Assembly: GCA_036380735.1 (NCBI GenBank) | Contig: DASVEE010000047.1 | Coordinates: 62,001 to 126,000 of the forward strand | Length of the DNA stretch: 64,000 nt | Reading direction: 5' to 3' | From: DASVEE01 sp036380735 | GTDB taxonomy: Bacteria > Acidobacteriota > Thermoanaerobaculia > Gp7-AA8 | Position numbers and translations under genes: made by a program | The notes under the pieces: model-generated | Database searches by the model: none | What the model saw: only the letters and a program-made list of their open reading frames with translations | What the model was told of the DNA's origin: nothing | In this document: piece by piece, positions 1 to 8,855 of the stretch | How positions within the stretch are numbered: position 1 is the first letter of the stretch | How the letters are laid out: every line of letters starts with the position of its first letter

Positions 1-996
1 GAACGCCCCTTCGGGCTTCGCCAGCTCGACCCCGGGGATCGACGTCAGCCCCCGATGCAGCACGTCGCGGCGATGCTGGTATTCGGCGATCACGTTCGTC
101 GTGTACGAGTCGTCGAGGCACTCCGCGCCGACGGCGATGAACTGCGCGATGCCCGGCGGCGACAGGCGCCCCTGCGCCATGCGCAAACAGGCGTCGTAAA
201 CCTGCGCGTTGCGCGTGACGAGCGCGCCGAGGCGGATGCCGCAGGCGCTGTAGCGCTTGGAGAGACTGTCGACGACGATCACCAGCTCTTCGTAGCCCTC
301 GAGCTCCAGCGCGCTCACGGCGCGGCGGCCGTCATAGACGAACTCGCGATACACCTCGTCGGAAACGAGGAACAGGCCGCGCTCGCGGCAGAACTGCGCG
401 ACCATCTCCACTTCTTCGCGCTCGTAGACCGTTCCCGTCGGGTTGTTCGGATTGCAGAGCAGCACCATCTTCGTCTTCGGCGTGAGCGCACGGTCGAAGA
501 CCTCGCGCGGCGGCAGATGGAAACCGTCGCGTCCCCGGCTCGTCACGGCGACGAGGTTGAGCCCTGCCATCGTGGCGAACGCGCGATAGTTCGCGTAGAA
601 CGGCTCGACGACGAGGACGTCGTCCCCTTCGTTCGCGCACGCCATCATCGAGAAGAGGATGGCCTCGCTGCCGCCGGTCGTCGCCAGGATCTGATCGAGC
701 GCCAGCGGCGTGCCGACGCGCTTCTCGTAATACGTCTGCAGGCTCCGCAGGAACTCCGGCGTGCCGGTCGACGGCGAGTACTCGAGGATCTTCGAGTCCA
801 TCTGCTGCAGCCGTTCGAGCATGCACTGCGGCGTCTCGATGTCGGGCTGCCCGATGTTCAGGTGATACACCCGTGTCCCCCGCTGCTTCGCCGCCTCGGC
901 GAGAGGAGCGAGTTTGCGGATCGGGGACGCGGGCATCTCGAGCGCGCGCCGGGACAGCGTCAGCGCGCGCTCCAGGTCGATGTCGTGCAACGTCAT
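1..996 (-). CDS. PLP-dependent aminotransferase, class I/II (3' end outside window)
   Basis: About 332 N-terminal residues are present and the gene runs off the left edge. The translation shows the fold-type I hallmarks: an N-terminal YHLNIGQPDIETP, a TTGGSEAI cofactor-phosphate segment, CNPNNPTGTVY with the Asn/Pro signature, a DEVYREFVYDG segment with the Asp that binds the PLP ring, and SLSKRYSACGIRLG with the Schiff-base Lys. It is probably an aspartate/aromatic-type aminotransferase acting in the cytoplasm; the substrate cannot be read from sequence. The start ATG overlaps the stop of the small upstream gene (TAATG), so the two are probably translationally coupled. Confidence 0.93.
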   Translation of the reverse strand, partial: MTLHDIDLERALTLSRRALEMPASPIRKLAPLAEAAKQRGTRVYHLNIGQPDIETPQCMLERLQQMDSKILEYSPSTGTPEFLRSLQTYYEKRVGTPLALDQILATTGGSEAILFSMMACANEGDDVLVVEPFYANYRAFATMAGLNLVAVTSRGRDGFHLPPREVFDRALTPKTKMVLLCNPNNPTGTVYEREEVEMVAQFCRERGLFLVSDEVYREFVYDGRRAVSALELEGYEELVIVVDSLSKRYSACGIRLGALVTRNAQVYDACLRMAQGRLSPPGIAQFIAVGAECLDDSYTTNVIAEYQHRRDVLHRGLTSIPGVELAKPEGAF

Positions 997-1172
997 TACT
1001 TCTTCTTCGCTCTCATGACCGCGGGATGGTTCTCTTTCCCGCTGATCTTGGCCTGCGCCTGACCCATCTGGTGCTTCTCGGCCTCACGATTCTCGCCGTT
1101 GTCCGGCCCGTTGGTAGGCTCGCGCCCGGCCGTCTGGTAGGAGTTCCGGTTCTGGTTGTTCTGTTTGCTCAT
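996..1172 (-). CDS. small hydrophilic protein (58 aa), coupled to aminotransferase
   Basis: A 58-residue, Asn/Gln/Lys-rich protein with no Cys and a C-terminal run of lysines (MRAKKK). Its TAA stop shares an A with the ATG of the downstream aminotransferase, which supports it being a real translated gene. Composition suggests a disordered, nucleic-acid-binding or stress-type small protein, but no family was recognised. A longer reading from position 1262 would run through a low-complexity repeat and is unlikely. Confidence 0.55.
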   Translation of the reverse strand: MSKQNNQNRNSYQTAGREPTNGPDNGENREAEKHQMGQAQAKISGKENHPAVMRAKKK

Positions 1173-1200
1173 GGGGGTGATAAGTGCGAAGGACATGCCG

Positions 1201-1325
1201 CTATGGGACCTATAGGACGGATAGGACAAATGGGACGAATGGACCGCAGAGCGAAGCGTCAACTCCCAAACAGCACCCAGGGTCCGCCAGGCCCATTCGT
1301 CCCATCTGTCCCATAGGTCCCATAA
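1201..1325. repeat. family A inverted low-complexity repeat
   Basis: Left arm 1201-1245 is a run of GGACNNATA/GGACNNATG words. Right arm 1291-1325 is the reverse complement pattern (CCCATTCGTCCCATCTGTCC). The loop is about 45 nt. It lies immediately 3' of the S9 peptidase gene, so it may act as a transcription terminator or mRNA 3' structure. Confidence 0.8.
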
Positions 1326-1351
1326 CCCATTCCCCGCACACCCAAGGCAGT

Positions 1352-3529
1352 TTACGGCGCCAACAACACTCTCCGCACGAAATCCAGCACCGTCGCCTGC
1401 ATGTGCTTGATCATCTTCGGATCCATGAACGTGTGCCGCTGGGTGGCGTAAAGCATCATCTCGAACGGCTTCTCCGCCTTCTGCAGCTCGTAAGCGAACT
1501 GAATCGTATTCTGCAGGTGGACGTTGTCATCGGTCGTGCCATGGATGAGCAGCAGCCGGCCGTGCAGGTCTTTCGCGTCGAACAGCGGTGAGCTCTTCCG
1601 GTAGCCCTCCGGGTTGTTCTGCGGCATGAGGAGCATGCGCTCGGTGTAGACGGTGTCGTAGTTCCGCCAGTCGGTGACCGGCGCGCCGGCGACGCCGCCG
1701 ATGAAGGTCTTGCTGTGCGTCAGGGCGTACGCGGTGATGAAGCCGCCGTAGCTCCAGCCGCCGATCATGATGCGGTCGCCGTCGATGTACGGCTGCTTCT
1801 TCAGCCAGGCGATGCCGTCCTCGATGTCGCGCAGCTCCGGCTCGCCGAGGTTCTTGTAGGCGCCCCAGGCGGAGCGGGCGCCTTTGCCGCTCGCGGTGCG
1901 GTTGTCCATCATCCAGACGATCACGCCCTGCGCCGCGATGAGGTGGTGCTGCATCGAGCGGTTCGCGCGCCAGCTGTTGCGCACTTCCTGCGCGTGCGGC
2001 CCGCCGTAGACGTAGTGGTAGACCGGGTACTTCTTCGACGGATCGAAGTTCGGCGGGCGGATCATCATCGCGTCCATCACGACGCCGTCGCGCGCCGGCA
2101 CTTCCATGAGCTCCGGCCAGGCGATCTCGTAGCCGGCGAGCGCGGTGACGCGGTTCTCCTCCAGCACGTGCGTGACGTGGCCGTCGGCGCGATGCATGCG
2201 CACCTGCTCCGGCGTGCGCACGTCGCTCCAGCGGTCGACGTAATGCGTCAGCGACGGGTTGAAGAGCGCCGCGTGCGTCCCGGCGACGCCGGAGATGCGC
2301 GCGAGGCCGCTGCCATCGAGGTTGATGCGGTAGACGTCGAGATCGCGCACGCTGCGCTCGGTGCCGGAGAAGTAGATCGTGCCCGTCTTCTCGTCGATGC
2401 CGTGAAAGTCGCGCACTTCCCACTCGCCGTTCGTGACCTGCCGCGCCTCGCCATTGCGGTAGTGATAGAGGTGACGGAAGCCGGAGCGCTCGCTCTGCCA
2501 GAGGAACGAGCCGTCGGCGAGGAACACCGGCGCCGCGAGCGGATCGACCCACGCCGCGGTCGTCTCGCGCAGCAGCACGGTCGTCGCGCTCTCGGCATCG
2601 CCGCGCAGCAGATCGAGCCACGTCTGCTCGCGATTCTGCACCTGGAACGTGAGCGCGTCGCCGGCCCAGGAGACGTTGACGATGAGATGCTCGCCGGCGT
2701 AGCGGCTGGTGTCCATCGCCACGCGCGCGCCACCGCTGGCCGGGACGACGAACAGCTTCACGAGCGGATTCGGCTCGCCCGCTTTCGGGTACGGGAAGGT
2801 CTCGTATCCCTCGCGCGGCGTGAGGTGCTCGACGACGGTGTGGTCCGGCACGCGCGACTCGTCGAGTTGCAGGAAGGCGATGCGCGACGAGTCAGGGCTC
2901 CACCAGAACGCGCGCCATTCGCCGCGGCCGTAGATCTCTTCCTGATAGACGTAATCGAGCTTCCCGTTGAGCAGCCGCGCGTTGCCATCGGTCGTGAGCT
3001 GCCGTTCGCGCCCGCTCAGGTCCGTGACGTACAGGTTGTTGTTGCGGACGAACGCCACCTTCTGCCCGTCCGGACTGAACTCCGCCAGCTCCTCGGCACC
3101 CGGCGCACTGGTGATGCGCGCCACGGTGTTGCGCCCGAAGTGGTAGACGTAGAGATCGTCCGCCAGATCGAGGACGACGGCCGTCCGTTTCGCGTCGAAC
3201 TCGAAGCTCTTCGCCTTCGCCGCCGTTTTGGCGACGTCCGCGGAGAGCCCCGCCGCTTCGAGCGCCTTCTGCATCTTCGCCGCCTCGAAGTAGGGCCGCT
3301 GCCGGCCGGTCTTCACATCGAACACCGTCCACCCGAGCAGCTCGCGCCGCTCGTTCTGCTGCGGCCAGAGGAGCGTCGTGTCATCGAGCCATTCGAAGCC
3401 GCTCTGCACCGCGCCGCTGAAGTAGACCTTGTTCGTCGGATCGTAGACGGCATCGAGGGTGAGGACTTTCTTCTGCGCGACGGCGGTGGTGGCGGCCAGC
3501 AGCAGCAACAGGATCTTCAGCGTTTTCAT
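1352..3529 (-). CDS. S9 family peptidase (DPP IV-like prolyl oligopeptidase), secreted
   Basis: 725 residues. The start at 3529 gives a clean signal peptide (MKTLKILLLLLAATTAVAQ); upstream in-frame sequence is repeat DNA. The N-terminal two thirds form a WD-like propeller region (FSPDGQKVAFVRNNNLYV, WWSPDSSRIAFLQLDES) matching DPP IV N-terminal domains. The C-terminal alpha/beta hydrolase has the nucleophile elbow GGWSYGGFITAYAL, an Asp in HGTTDDNVHLQNT and a His in TQRHTFMDP. DPP IV-like enzymes release dipeptides after Pro or Ala from the N-terminus in the periplasm or outside the cell. Length is typical for the family. Confidence 0.95.
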   Translation of the reverse strand: MKTLKILLLLLAATTAVAQKKVLTLDAVYDPTNKVYFSGAVQSGFEWLDDTTLLWPQQNERRELLGWTVFDVKTGRQRPYFEAAKMQKALEAAGLSADVAKTAAKAKSFEFDAKRTAVVLDLADDLYVYHFGRNTVARITSAPGAEELAEFSPDGQKVAFVRNNNLYVTDLSGRERQLTTDGNARLLNGKLDYVYQEEIYGRGEWRAFWWSPDSSRIAFLQLDESRVPDHTVVEHLTPREGYETFPYPKAGEPNPLVKLFVVPASGGARVAMDTSRYAGEHLIVNVSWAGDALTFQVQNREQTWLDLLRGDAESATTVLLRETTAAWVDPLAAPVFLADGSFLWQSERSGFRHLYHYRNGEARQVTNGEWEVRDFHGIDEKTGTIYFSGTERSVRDLDVYRINLDGSGLARISGVAGTHAALFNPSLTHYVDRWSDVRTPEQVRMHRADGHVTHVLEENRVTALAGYEIAWPELMEVPARDGVVMDAMMIRPPNFDPSKKYPVYHYVYGGPHAQEVRNSWRANRSMQHHLIAAQGVIVWMMDNRTASGKGARSAWGAYKNLGEPELRDIEDGIAWLKKQPYIDGDRIMIGGWSYGGFITAYALTHSKTFIGGVAGAPVTDWRNYDTVYTERMLLMPQNNPEGYRKSSPLFDAKDLHGRLLLIHGTTDDNVHLQNTIQFAYELQKAEKPFEMMLYATQRHTFMDPKMIKHMQATVLDFVRRVLLAP

Positions 3530-3539
3530 CGGCGCAGAG

Positions 3540-3680
3540 TCTATAGGACCTGTGGGACAGATAGGCGCAAGGCTCGGTGTTGCGTTTTCCGTTGTCCGTT
3601 GTCCGTTGTCCGTGCTGCGCTGCACGGCGATCCTCGCAAGGCGGAGCACGGAAAACCGAAAACGGAAAACGGACAACCAC
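3540..3680. repeat. family A half-element plus family B inverted repeat
   Basis: Positions 3540-3566 hold one arm of the GGAC/TATAGGAC pattern. Positions 3581-3677 hold a family B inverted repeat: an arm of TTTTCCGTTGTCCGTTGTCC and an opposing arm of GGAAAACCGAAAACGGAAAA, around a loop containing GTGCTGCGCTGCACGGCGAT. It lies just 3' of the GT39-like gene and 5' of the S9 peptidase. This is the one gap where two families sit next to each other. Confidence 0.75.
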
Positions 3681-3698
3681 GCCTCCCATCGTCCCCCT

Positions 3699-5573
3699 CT
3701 ACGGCACGCGGTAGATGAAAATCGTCTTCCCCGCCGTCCCCACCTGCTGCGCCTTGTGCGTGTCCAGCCACGTCCGCCAGTGCCCCCGCCGCTCTGGCGG
3801 GAACATCAGGCCGATCACATCGACGGAGCTGATCGCCAGATACCCGGGCCGCTGCGGTTCCGGGAAGGCCGCGGTGCGGAGGTTGTGGTATCGGATGCCG
3901 TACCACTTCGGATCGGCGGTGCCGAAGTAGACGAGGTTGATCGGCTCCGTCACGTTGTTTGCGCGCGTCCACTCCGCCAGGCGCGGCAGGTCCTGTCCCC
4001 AGTCGAAGTTCGAGTCCGACAGCTTGTCCCAGCCGCCCAGGACGTTCATGTAGGAGAGGTGGTGCCCCCACGCTATCACTGGCGCGATGACGATGAGCAG
4101 CGCCGCGACAGCTGCCACCGCGCGGCGTTGTTTCAGCAGCGGTTCCGCCAGCGAGCCGCACGCCACATAAAGGAACGGGAAGATCGGGAGGATGTGCCGG
4201 TGCCCAATGTTGAGGTTGGAGAGCAGTGAAAAACCGAGGTAGATGACGACGGGCCAGAAGAGGAAGGGGCCGGCTTTGCGGCGCGCAAAGTACAGTCCCG
4301 CCACGATCGCCACGATGGCCGCAAGCGGCGTCTTGTAGAGGAACGTCTTGAAGAAGTAGCCGCTGAAGCCGCGGTCGGAGAACTCCCCGTCGAGGTAGCT
4401 CGAGCGGAACACCGACAGCGAGCCCACCCATGCCGCGCCGAAGAGATACGCCTCCGGCAACAGCTTCTTCTCCGCCGCCGTCAGCATCATCGAGCGCGCG
4501 AAGCCGAGCTGCACGTTGTTGCGCTCGCGCACGAGGACGTCGCCCGGCACGCCGCTCGGGTACCGGTCGGCGAGCTTTTCCTTCGCCGCCCACTCCTGCA
4601 CCACTTCGCGCAGCGGGAAATAGCCACGGGGGAACGACTCCGGCGCGTCGAGCTCGCGCTGCGTCAGCATCGTGCGCACCGCCTGCTCTTCGTTCGCCGC
4701 CGCTTCCGGATCTTTCGCCGCCGAGTAGCGGAACGAGTAGGCGCCCCAGATCGCGAGCAGCGTCACCACCGCCGCGATCCCGACGACGATGGCTGCTTTC
4801 ACTTTGCGCTGTTGCCGCAACGCCAGGACGATCACGATCGGGATGAGGATCACGGCCGAGAACTTCGCCACCTGCGCCAGCGCGAACGCGAGGACGAAGC
4901 CCGCCGCATGCAGCCGCGTCGGGTTCCGGCTCCAGCGCCAGAAGAAGTAGACGCAGGCGAACATCAGCAGCGCGATCCCCACGTCCGTCGTCACCAGGCC
5001 GCTGTGCGCGATGAAGTTCGGATCGAACGCGAACAGCACGACCGAGACGACGCCGCCCCACGCGCCCCACAGCTCGCGCGACCAGAGGAAGATCAGCGCG
5101 CCGAGGGCCACGCCGAGGAGCGCCATCATGATGCGGGCGCGAACGAACATCGCGTCGCTGTCGTTGAGGAACGAGCCCTTCGCGATCGGCATCGTCGTCG
5201 GGATCGCCAGCGGCGTCGCCCCGAGCCGCTGCAGCGTCGCGTCATCGAGCCCGTACAGCACCAGCTGGCTCGCGCGCCACTGCGCATCGATGTTGACGAT
5301 GGCCATCGCCCACGCCTCCCGCAGCATCGCATACGTGCTCGCCCCGCGCCCCGCCTCGGAAAACCACACGTCCATCGTCAGCAGCGGCACCGACGCCAGC
5401 ATCTTCAGCAACGGCGGATGCTCCGGGTTGAGCCGGTAGTCGCCGGTCTTCAGGTACGAATAGCCGGCCACCAGATGCGTGGTCTCATCGTAGGTCGGCG
5501 AAGTCGCGACGATGTTCCCGATCGCCAGAACGAAAAACGCCGCCAGCGCGGCAATGGCCAGGATGCGTTGCAT
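3699..5573 (-). CDS. glycosyltransferase family 39-like membrane protein
   Basis: 624 residues with about ten hydrophobic segments, starting with MQRILAIAALAAFFVLAIGN. The motif SPTYDETTHLVAGYSYLKTGDYRLNPEHPPLLK in the first outer loop carries the acidic DE and the N-x-EHPP pattern of PMT/ArnT-type polyprenyl-phosphate-sugar glycosyltransferases. The C-terminal soluble part contains SDSNFDWGQDLPRLAEW, common in this group. It probably transfers a sugar from a lipid-linked donor to a protein or glycan at the periplasmic face; acceptor unknown. Confidence 0.88.
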   Translation of the reverse strand: MQRILAIAALAAFFVLAIGNIVATSPTYDETTHLVAGYSYLKTGDYRLNPEHPPLLKMLASVPLLTMDVWFSEAGRGASTYAMLREAWAMAIVNIDAQWRASQLVLYGLDDATLQRLGATPLAIPTTMPIAKGSFLNDSDAMFVRARIMMALLGVALGALIFLWSRELWGAWGGVVSVVLFAFDPNFIAHSGLVTTDVGIALLMFACVYFFWRWSRNPTRLHAAGFVLAFALAQVAKFSAVILIPIVIVLALRQQRKVKAAIVVGIAAVVTLLAIWGAYSFRYSAAKDPEAAANEEQAVRTMLTQRELDAPESFPRGYFPLREVVQEWAAKEKLADRYPSGVPGDVLVRERNNVQLGFARSMMLTAAEKKLLPEAYLFGAAWVGSLSVFRSSYLDGEFSDRGFSGYFFKTFLYKTPLAAIVAIVAGLYFARRKAGPFLFWPVVIYLGFSLLSNLNIGHRHILPIFPFLYVACGSLAEPLLKQRRAVAAVAALLIVIAPVIAWGHHLSYMNVLGGWDKLSDSNFDWGQDLPRLAEWTRANNVTEPINLVYFGTADPKWYGIRYHNLRTAAFPEPQRPGYLAISSVDVIGLMFPPERRGHWRTWLDTHKAQQVGTAGKTIFIYRVP

Positions 5574-5704
5574 GCCGCGCGCAAGATACCGCAGGGGCCG
5601 CCGGATCTGATCTGGGACTGCGGGAGCAAAGCCACCACGCGGCCGAGTGTGACGGCGTCACGCGGTTGACTGGCAGATCCGTAGCGCACCCTTACGCGAC
5701 CCGA

Positions 5705-6763
5705 TCACGCCGCGTCGAGTATCCAGCCCTGTTCCTTCAGGCGTTGCCAGGCGCGCAGCAGATGTTCACGCTTCAAATGCTGCTTCTTCCGTGGACTCCA
5801 CTCCTGCACCGCGCTTACGGCAATCTCCGCGTTCTTACGGGCATCCGGGTTCTCGCGCGTAACCCAATGCACTGTACTCAGAAGCTCGAGGCCGAACGGA
5901 TCTTCGAATCCCTCGATCAGCGACGCGACCCGGTCCATTCGCGTCAATGCCTCCCGGTCGTTGCTAAGGAACGCCGCCGCTTCCTCGACAGCACCGGGCA
6001 GGAGGTGGATCGGCGTCGACGGCTTGTCTTTGCCGTCGCCGTATCCCTCCGTGTAATGCCTCTCCAAGCGGATCAGCACTTGCCGGAGATTGGGCGCGTA
6101 CGGCCCGAAGGGTTTCGCCTCGTAGTTCAACTGAAGCGGCTGCCCCGCCTCCTGCAGGAAGTACATGAGCTTATGGATCTCGAGAAGACTCACGAACGGA
6201 TCGAGAAGCCCCTTGAGGTAACGATCCATCAGGAGGATGAGCGCCGCGCGGCCCATCGTCATCTTCGGCCGCTCCGTTCGATTCGGCATCGCTTCCGCCT
6301 CGGGCGCTGGCGCCGGCGCGTACAGAAGGACGCGCACGTCCGGCAGCCTGGCGAACGCCGCTTCGATCCGAGGACGAACATCGCGCCAGTCCAGGCCCCC
6401 GTTGCCGCAACCGAGCGGTGGAATGGCAATCGAGCGAATCCCGAGGCGCTGGATCGTGGCCACGAGATCCTCCAGCCCAGCCTCGACATCGGCAATCCGG
6501 CTCGGCGCGCGCCAGTGCCGCTTCGTCGGAAAGTTGATGATCCAGCGAGGACCGCCGGCCAGTCCGCCGCGGTCGAAGACGTGCATTTTTCCGATCGTCA
6601 CTTCACCGGTCCGGCAGGCCGCCTCGTACGCGCGGAACATGCCCGGATAGGCTTGCTTGAACTGCAGCGCGATGCCGCGACCCATCACTCCGGCGGTGTT
6701 GACCGTGTTCACGAGCGCCTCGGCAGGCGCTGCGAGGAGGTTCCCTTTCGCCAGCTCGATCAT
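5705..6763 (-). CDS. darG: DarG-type macrodomain antitoxin
   Basis: 352 residues from the ATG at 6763, which gives the canonical DarG opening MIELAKGNLLAAPAEALVNT; a GTG at 6787 would overlap the end of darT. Residues 1-150 are a macrodomain (VNTVNTAGVMGRGIALQFK, IPPLGCGNGGLDW) that removes ADP-ribose from thymidine in single-stranded DNA in characterised homologues. The C-terminal ~180 residues (MDRYLKGLLDPFVSLLEIHK... KPFGPYAP) match the DarG tail that blocks the toxin. It is downstream of darT on the same strand, 11 nt after the toxin stop. The antitoxin is intact although the toxin frame is broken. Confidence 0.9.
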   Translation of the reverse strand: MIELAKGNLLAAPAEALVNTVNTAGVMGRGIALQFKQAYPGMFRAYEAACRTGEVTIGKMHVFDRGGLAGGPRWIINFPTKRHWRAPSRIADVEAGLEDLVATIQRLGIRSIAIPPLGCGNGGLDWRDVRPRIEAAFARLPDVRVLLYAPAPAPEAEAMPNRTERPKMTMGRAALILLMDRYLKGLLDPFVSLLEIHKLMYFLQEAGQPLQLNYEAKPFGPYAPNLRQVLIRLERHYTEGYGDGKDKPSTPIHLLPGAVEEAAAFLSNDREALTRMDRVASLIEGFEDPFGLELLSTVHWVTRENPDARKNAEIAVSAVQEWSPRKKQHLKREHLLRAWQRLKEQGWILDAA

Positions 6764-6774
6764 CTCAGGCCATT

Positions 6775-7396
6775 CTAGTAGTACCACCCGGTCCGAACAG
6801 AGACTTTCGGACGGTGATTCTGATCGGCCAGCAAGTGCGTGACATCATCCGCCACGCCCTGGTTGTGGCATCCAACTTCGTGAATGGCCGTCCAGGGGAA
6901 GAAGTCCGCAACGAGGAACTCAGCCTGTTTCTGGTGTCGGTTATCGGCCCAGTAGCTTGCCTCGATGGCTTTCCAGTCAAGGCTATCGATCGCCTGCAGC
7001 GTCGACTCGAAGGTGGTGTGAAACGCGCCGGCGTTTCCGTCGCTGACTGCCCATGGGACGTCAAGATCGACGGCATCGCTCACGCGGCTGACCAGGTGAA
7101 CGATCGTCGTCTGGCAGCCCGGCGGCCGGCCGGTGTTGCCGAGGTTGATGGTGTACAGCATGGGCGACCGCGGGCAGAAGTAGAACGGCACGAACTCACC
7201 GACGTACCGCTCGTTGCAACTCCGGGACGCGAATCTCCGTCAGGCGTCGTTCCTTGATGTGGTTGTGGCCGATGAGGGTCGGGTGCCGCTGCGACATGAC
7301 GGCGTCGGAGTACAAGCCGCCGTCGGTGAGGATCGCCGGAAGGTTCTCCACGTCGGTGATGTGGTAGATCAGCCGCTCTTCAGGTCGGACCGCCAT
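6775..7396 (-). pseudogene. darT: DarT-type ssDNA ADP-ribosyltransferase toxin, frameshifted
   Basis: The N-terminal piece (7396 to about 7214) reads LIYHITDVENLPAILTDGGL and GHNHIKERRLTEIRVPELQ. The rest, in another frame from about 7212, reads ERYVGEFVPFYFCPRSPMLY and HQKQAEFLVADFFPW, ending in SVRTGWYY. Together they make a complete DarT of about 206 residues, including the QAEFLV segment with the catalytic Glu. One extra base near 7213 (between the CAA and GAG codons) breaks the frame. As read, the toxin is dead; a sequencing indel or a slippage-controlled toxin are alternatives. Confidence 0.88.
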
Positions 7397-7586
7397 CGCC
7401 GCGTGATTCTGACATCCGGTCTCCGGCTTCGCTACGGCGCAGGTGCCACAGACGGGAGCAGCGGGCAGTGCGTTGCTATGTCGGGAAATCGACGTCGCCT
7501 ACGCTCTGTAGAGCCGCCGGATCGGAGCAAACGGTAAAGCTCTGGCCCTCAAGCCGCCCGGCGGTGAAGCCGGCAGAACGAATCGC

Positions 7587-8072
7587 TCAGCAGGGCAGTT
7601 GCGTGGCGTCGGCATCCGGCCACGCCAGCGCGTCCGCGAACCCGGCCACGATCGACGAAAGCTCGTCAGCGTGCGCGCTGGCCAGGCCGTCCAGCTCCCG
7701 CGCCAGGACGCTGCTGACCGTGGTCTGCTCGCGCTCCGCAAAATGCGCGAGCATCGCCACCTGATGCCGCGGCAGCCGCACGTGTAGATCGATCAGCCGC
7801 ACCGCCTCCGGCAACACGCCGTCCGCGTCGGCCCCGAGCGCGTCCTCGATCGTCTCCGTCGGCCAGAGCTCCAGCGCCTTCGCCATCAACTCCTCCCGCC
7901 AGAGCCACTTCTCGACGGAGGTCGACGCGACCTCCACTTCCCCCGCCGCAATCGCCCGCGACATTTCCCCGCGGGACCACCCGAGGAGTACCGTAGCCTC
8001 GGCGATCGTGACGTGCGGGCGCTGGTGGAGGAAAATGGTTCGGATGCGGTTGATGAGGTCTTGGTCGGGCAT
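7587..8072 (-). CDS. small DNA-binding-like protein of the island (161 aa)
   Basis: Starts MPDQDLINRIRTIFLHQRPH. Residues 17-50 (VTIAEATVLLGWSRGEMSRAIAAGEVE) look like an excisionase-type helix-turn-helix. The C-terminal part (LIDLHVRLPRHQVAMLAHFA) resembles the short beta-strand plus helix of a ribbon-helix-helix module. It may be an autoregulator or antitoxin. It is transcribed away from the XRE gene at 8166 and has a near-consensus promoter at 8122-8150. No exact family is recognised. An upstream in-frame extension is open but crosses the promoter, so 8072 is preferred. Confidence 0.6.
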   Translation of the reverse strand: MPDQDLINRIRTIFLHQRPHVTIAEATVLLGWSRGEMSRAIAAGEVEVASTSVEKWLWREELMAKALELWPTETIEDALGADADGVLPEAVRLIDLHVRLPRHQVAMLAHFAEREQTTVSSVLARELDGLASAHADELSSIVAGFADALAWPDADATQLPC

Positions 8073-8121
8073 GGCTGGCGTCCCTTCTCGCGCGGATCTA
8101 CGCTCGCCGCGTATGCCCAAC

Positions 8122-8150
8122 TTTATATATTTTCTATCGTCATTTGTCAA
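8122..8150 (-). promoter_or_regulatory. sigma-70-type promoter for the 7587-8072 gene
   Basis: On the minus strand: TTGACA (8150-8145), 17-nt spacer, TATAAA (8127-8122). This is a perfect -35, a good -10 and ideal spacing, in an AT-rich patch standing out from GC-rich surroundings. It lies about 50 nt upstream of the start at 8072 and within the gap between two divergent genes, where the XRE protein could also bind. Confidence 0.75.
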
Positions 8151-8165
8151 GCGGGAGACGCACGC

Positions 8166-8420
8166 TTGGACGTAGAGCGAACGATCGGCGGCGTGCTGGG
8201 CGAACGCGTGCGAGAGCTGCGAAAGAAGCGAGGTCTGACGCAGGTCGAGTTCTCCGAGCGCTGCGGCGTGCCGCAGAGCCGGATCAGCGCGATCGAGAAC
8301 GGCACGCGCGTGCCGAACGTCGAGACGGTCCTCCGCCTCGCCCAGGCGTTGAACTGCAAGGTGAGCACGCTGATGGCGGCGTTCGACCACGAGGACTTGT
8401 CCGCGTTGCTGTCGAGGTAG
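8166..8420 (+). CDS. XRE-family helix-turn-helix regulator
   Basis: 84 residues from a TTG at 8166 (LDVERTIGGVLGERVRELRK); a GTG at 8193 is also possible, while an ATG farther upstream would run across the divergent promoter. The Cro/C1-type HTH is clear: LRKKRGLTQVEFSERCGVPQ then SRISAIENGTRVPNVETVLR. Such proteins regulate neighbouring genes, often as the antitoxin or control protein of a defence or toxin-antitoxin module. The divergent arrangement with the 7587-8072 gene suggests that the pair forms a regulatory unit. Confidence 0.8.
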   Translation: MDVERTIGGVLGERVRELRKKRGLTQVEFSERCGVPQSRISAIENGTRVPNVETVLRLAQALNCKVSTLMAAFDHEDLSALLSR

Positions 8421-8855
8421 TCGCGCCTCGGAAACACGCGGCTGAAGACTACCGCCGCCTGAAAGCAGACGGACCACCGCGACGAACGGCAGTCCCCCGA
8501 GCTTGGGGGGTCAGAGCCTTGGCGCCCGCCATGGCCGGCGACCGTCTTAGCGATCCACCCGGTGTAGAGGCGCGGGCGAAGCAAAAGCTGCGACCCCGCT
8601 GATTCCCGTGCCACACCTCCGCCAGTACGGCGCCCGCGACGTACGAGTCCCCTCGACACGATGTAGCTCCGCGCTTCCGACACCGCTGAAATGTGGTCCG
8701 CGGTGCGCGGCCAAGTCCGCGCAATGCGACACGCTTCGATCTTGGAATACCGCGCTACACGCGGTTTCAGCGCTCATTTACCGCGGCTACGCACCATTCC
8801 CGCCGCATAGGACGTACAATAGTCGTCACGACGTGGATCGGGAGGATGCGCGCTG
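8421..8855. other. intergenic stretch, no gene seen
   Basis: 435 nt without a convincing reading frame or tRNA. A TACAAT at 8815-8820 could be the -10 of a promoter for the gene starting at 8856, but no matching -35 was found. A GGAGG at 8841-8845 is its ribosome binding site. Confidence 0.5.
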
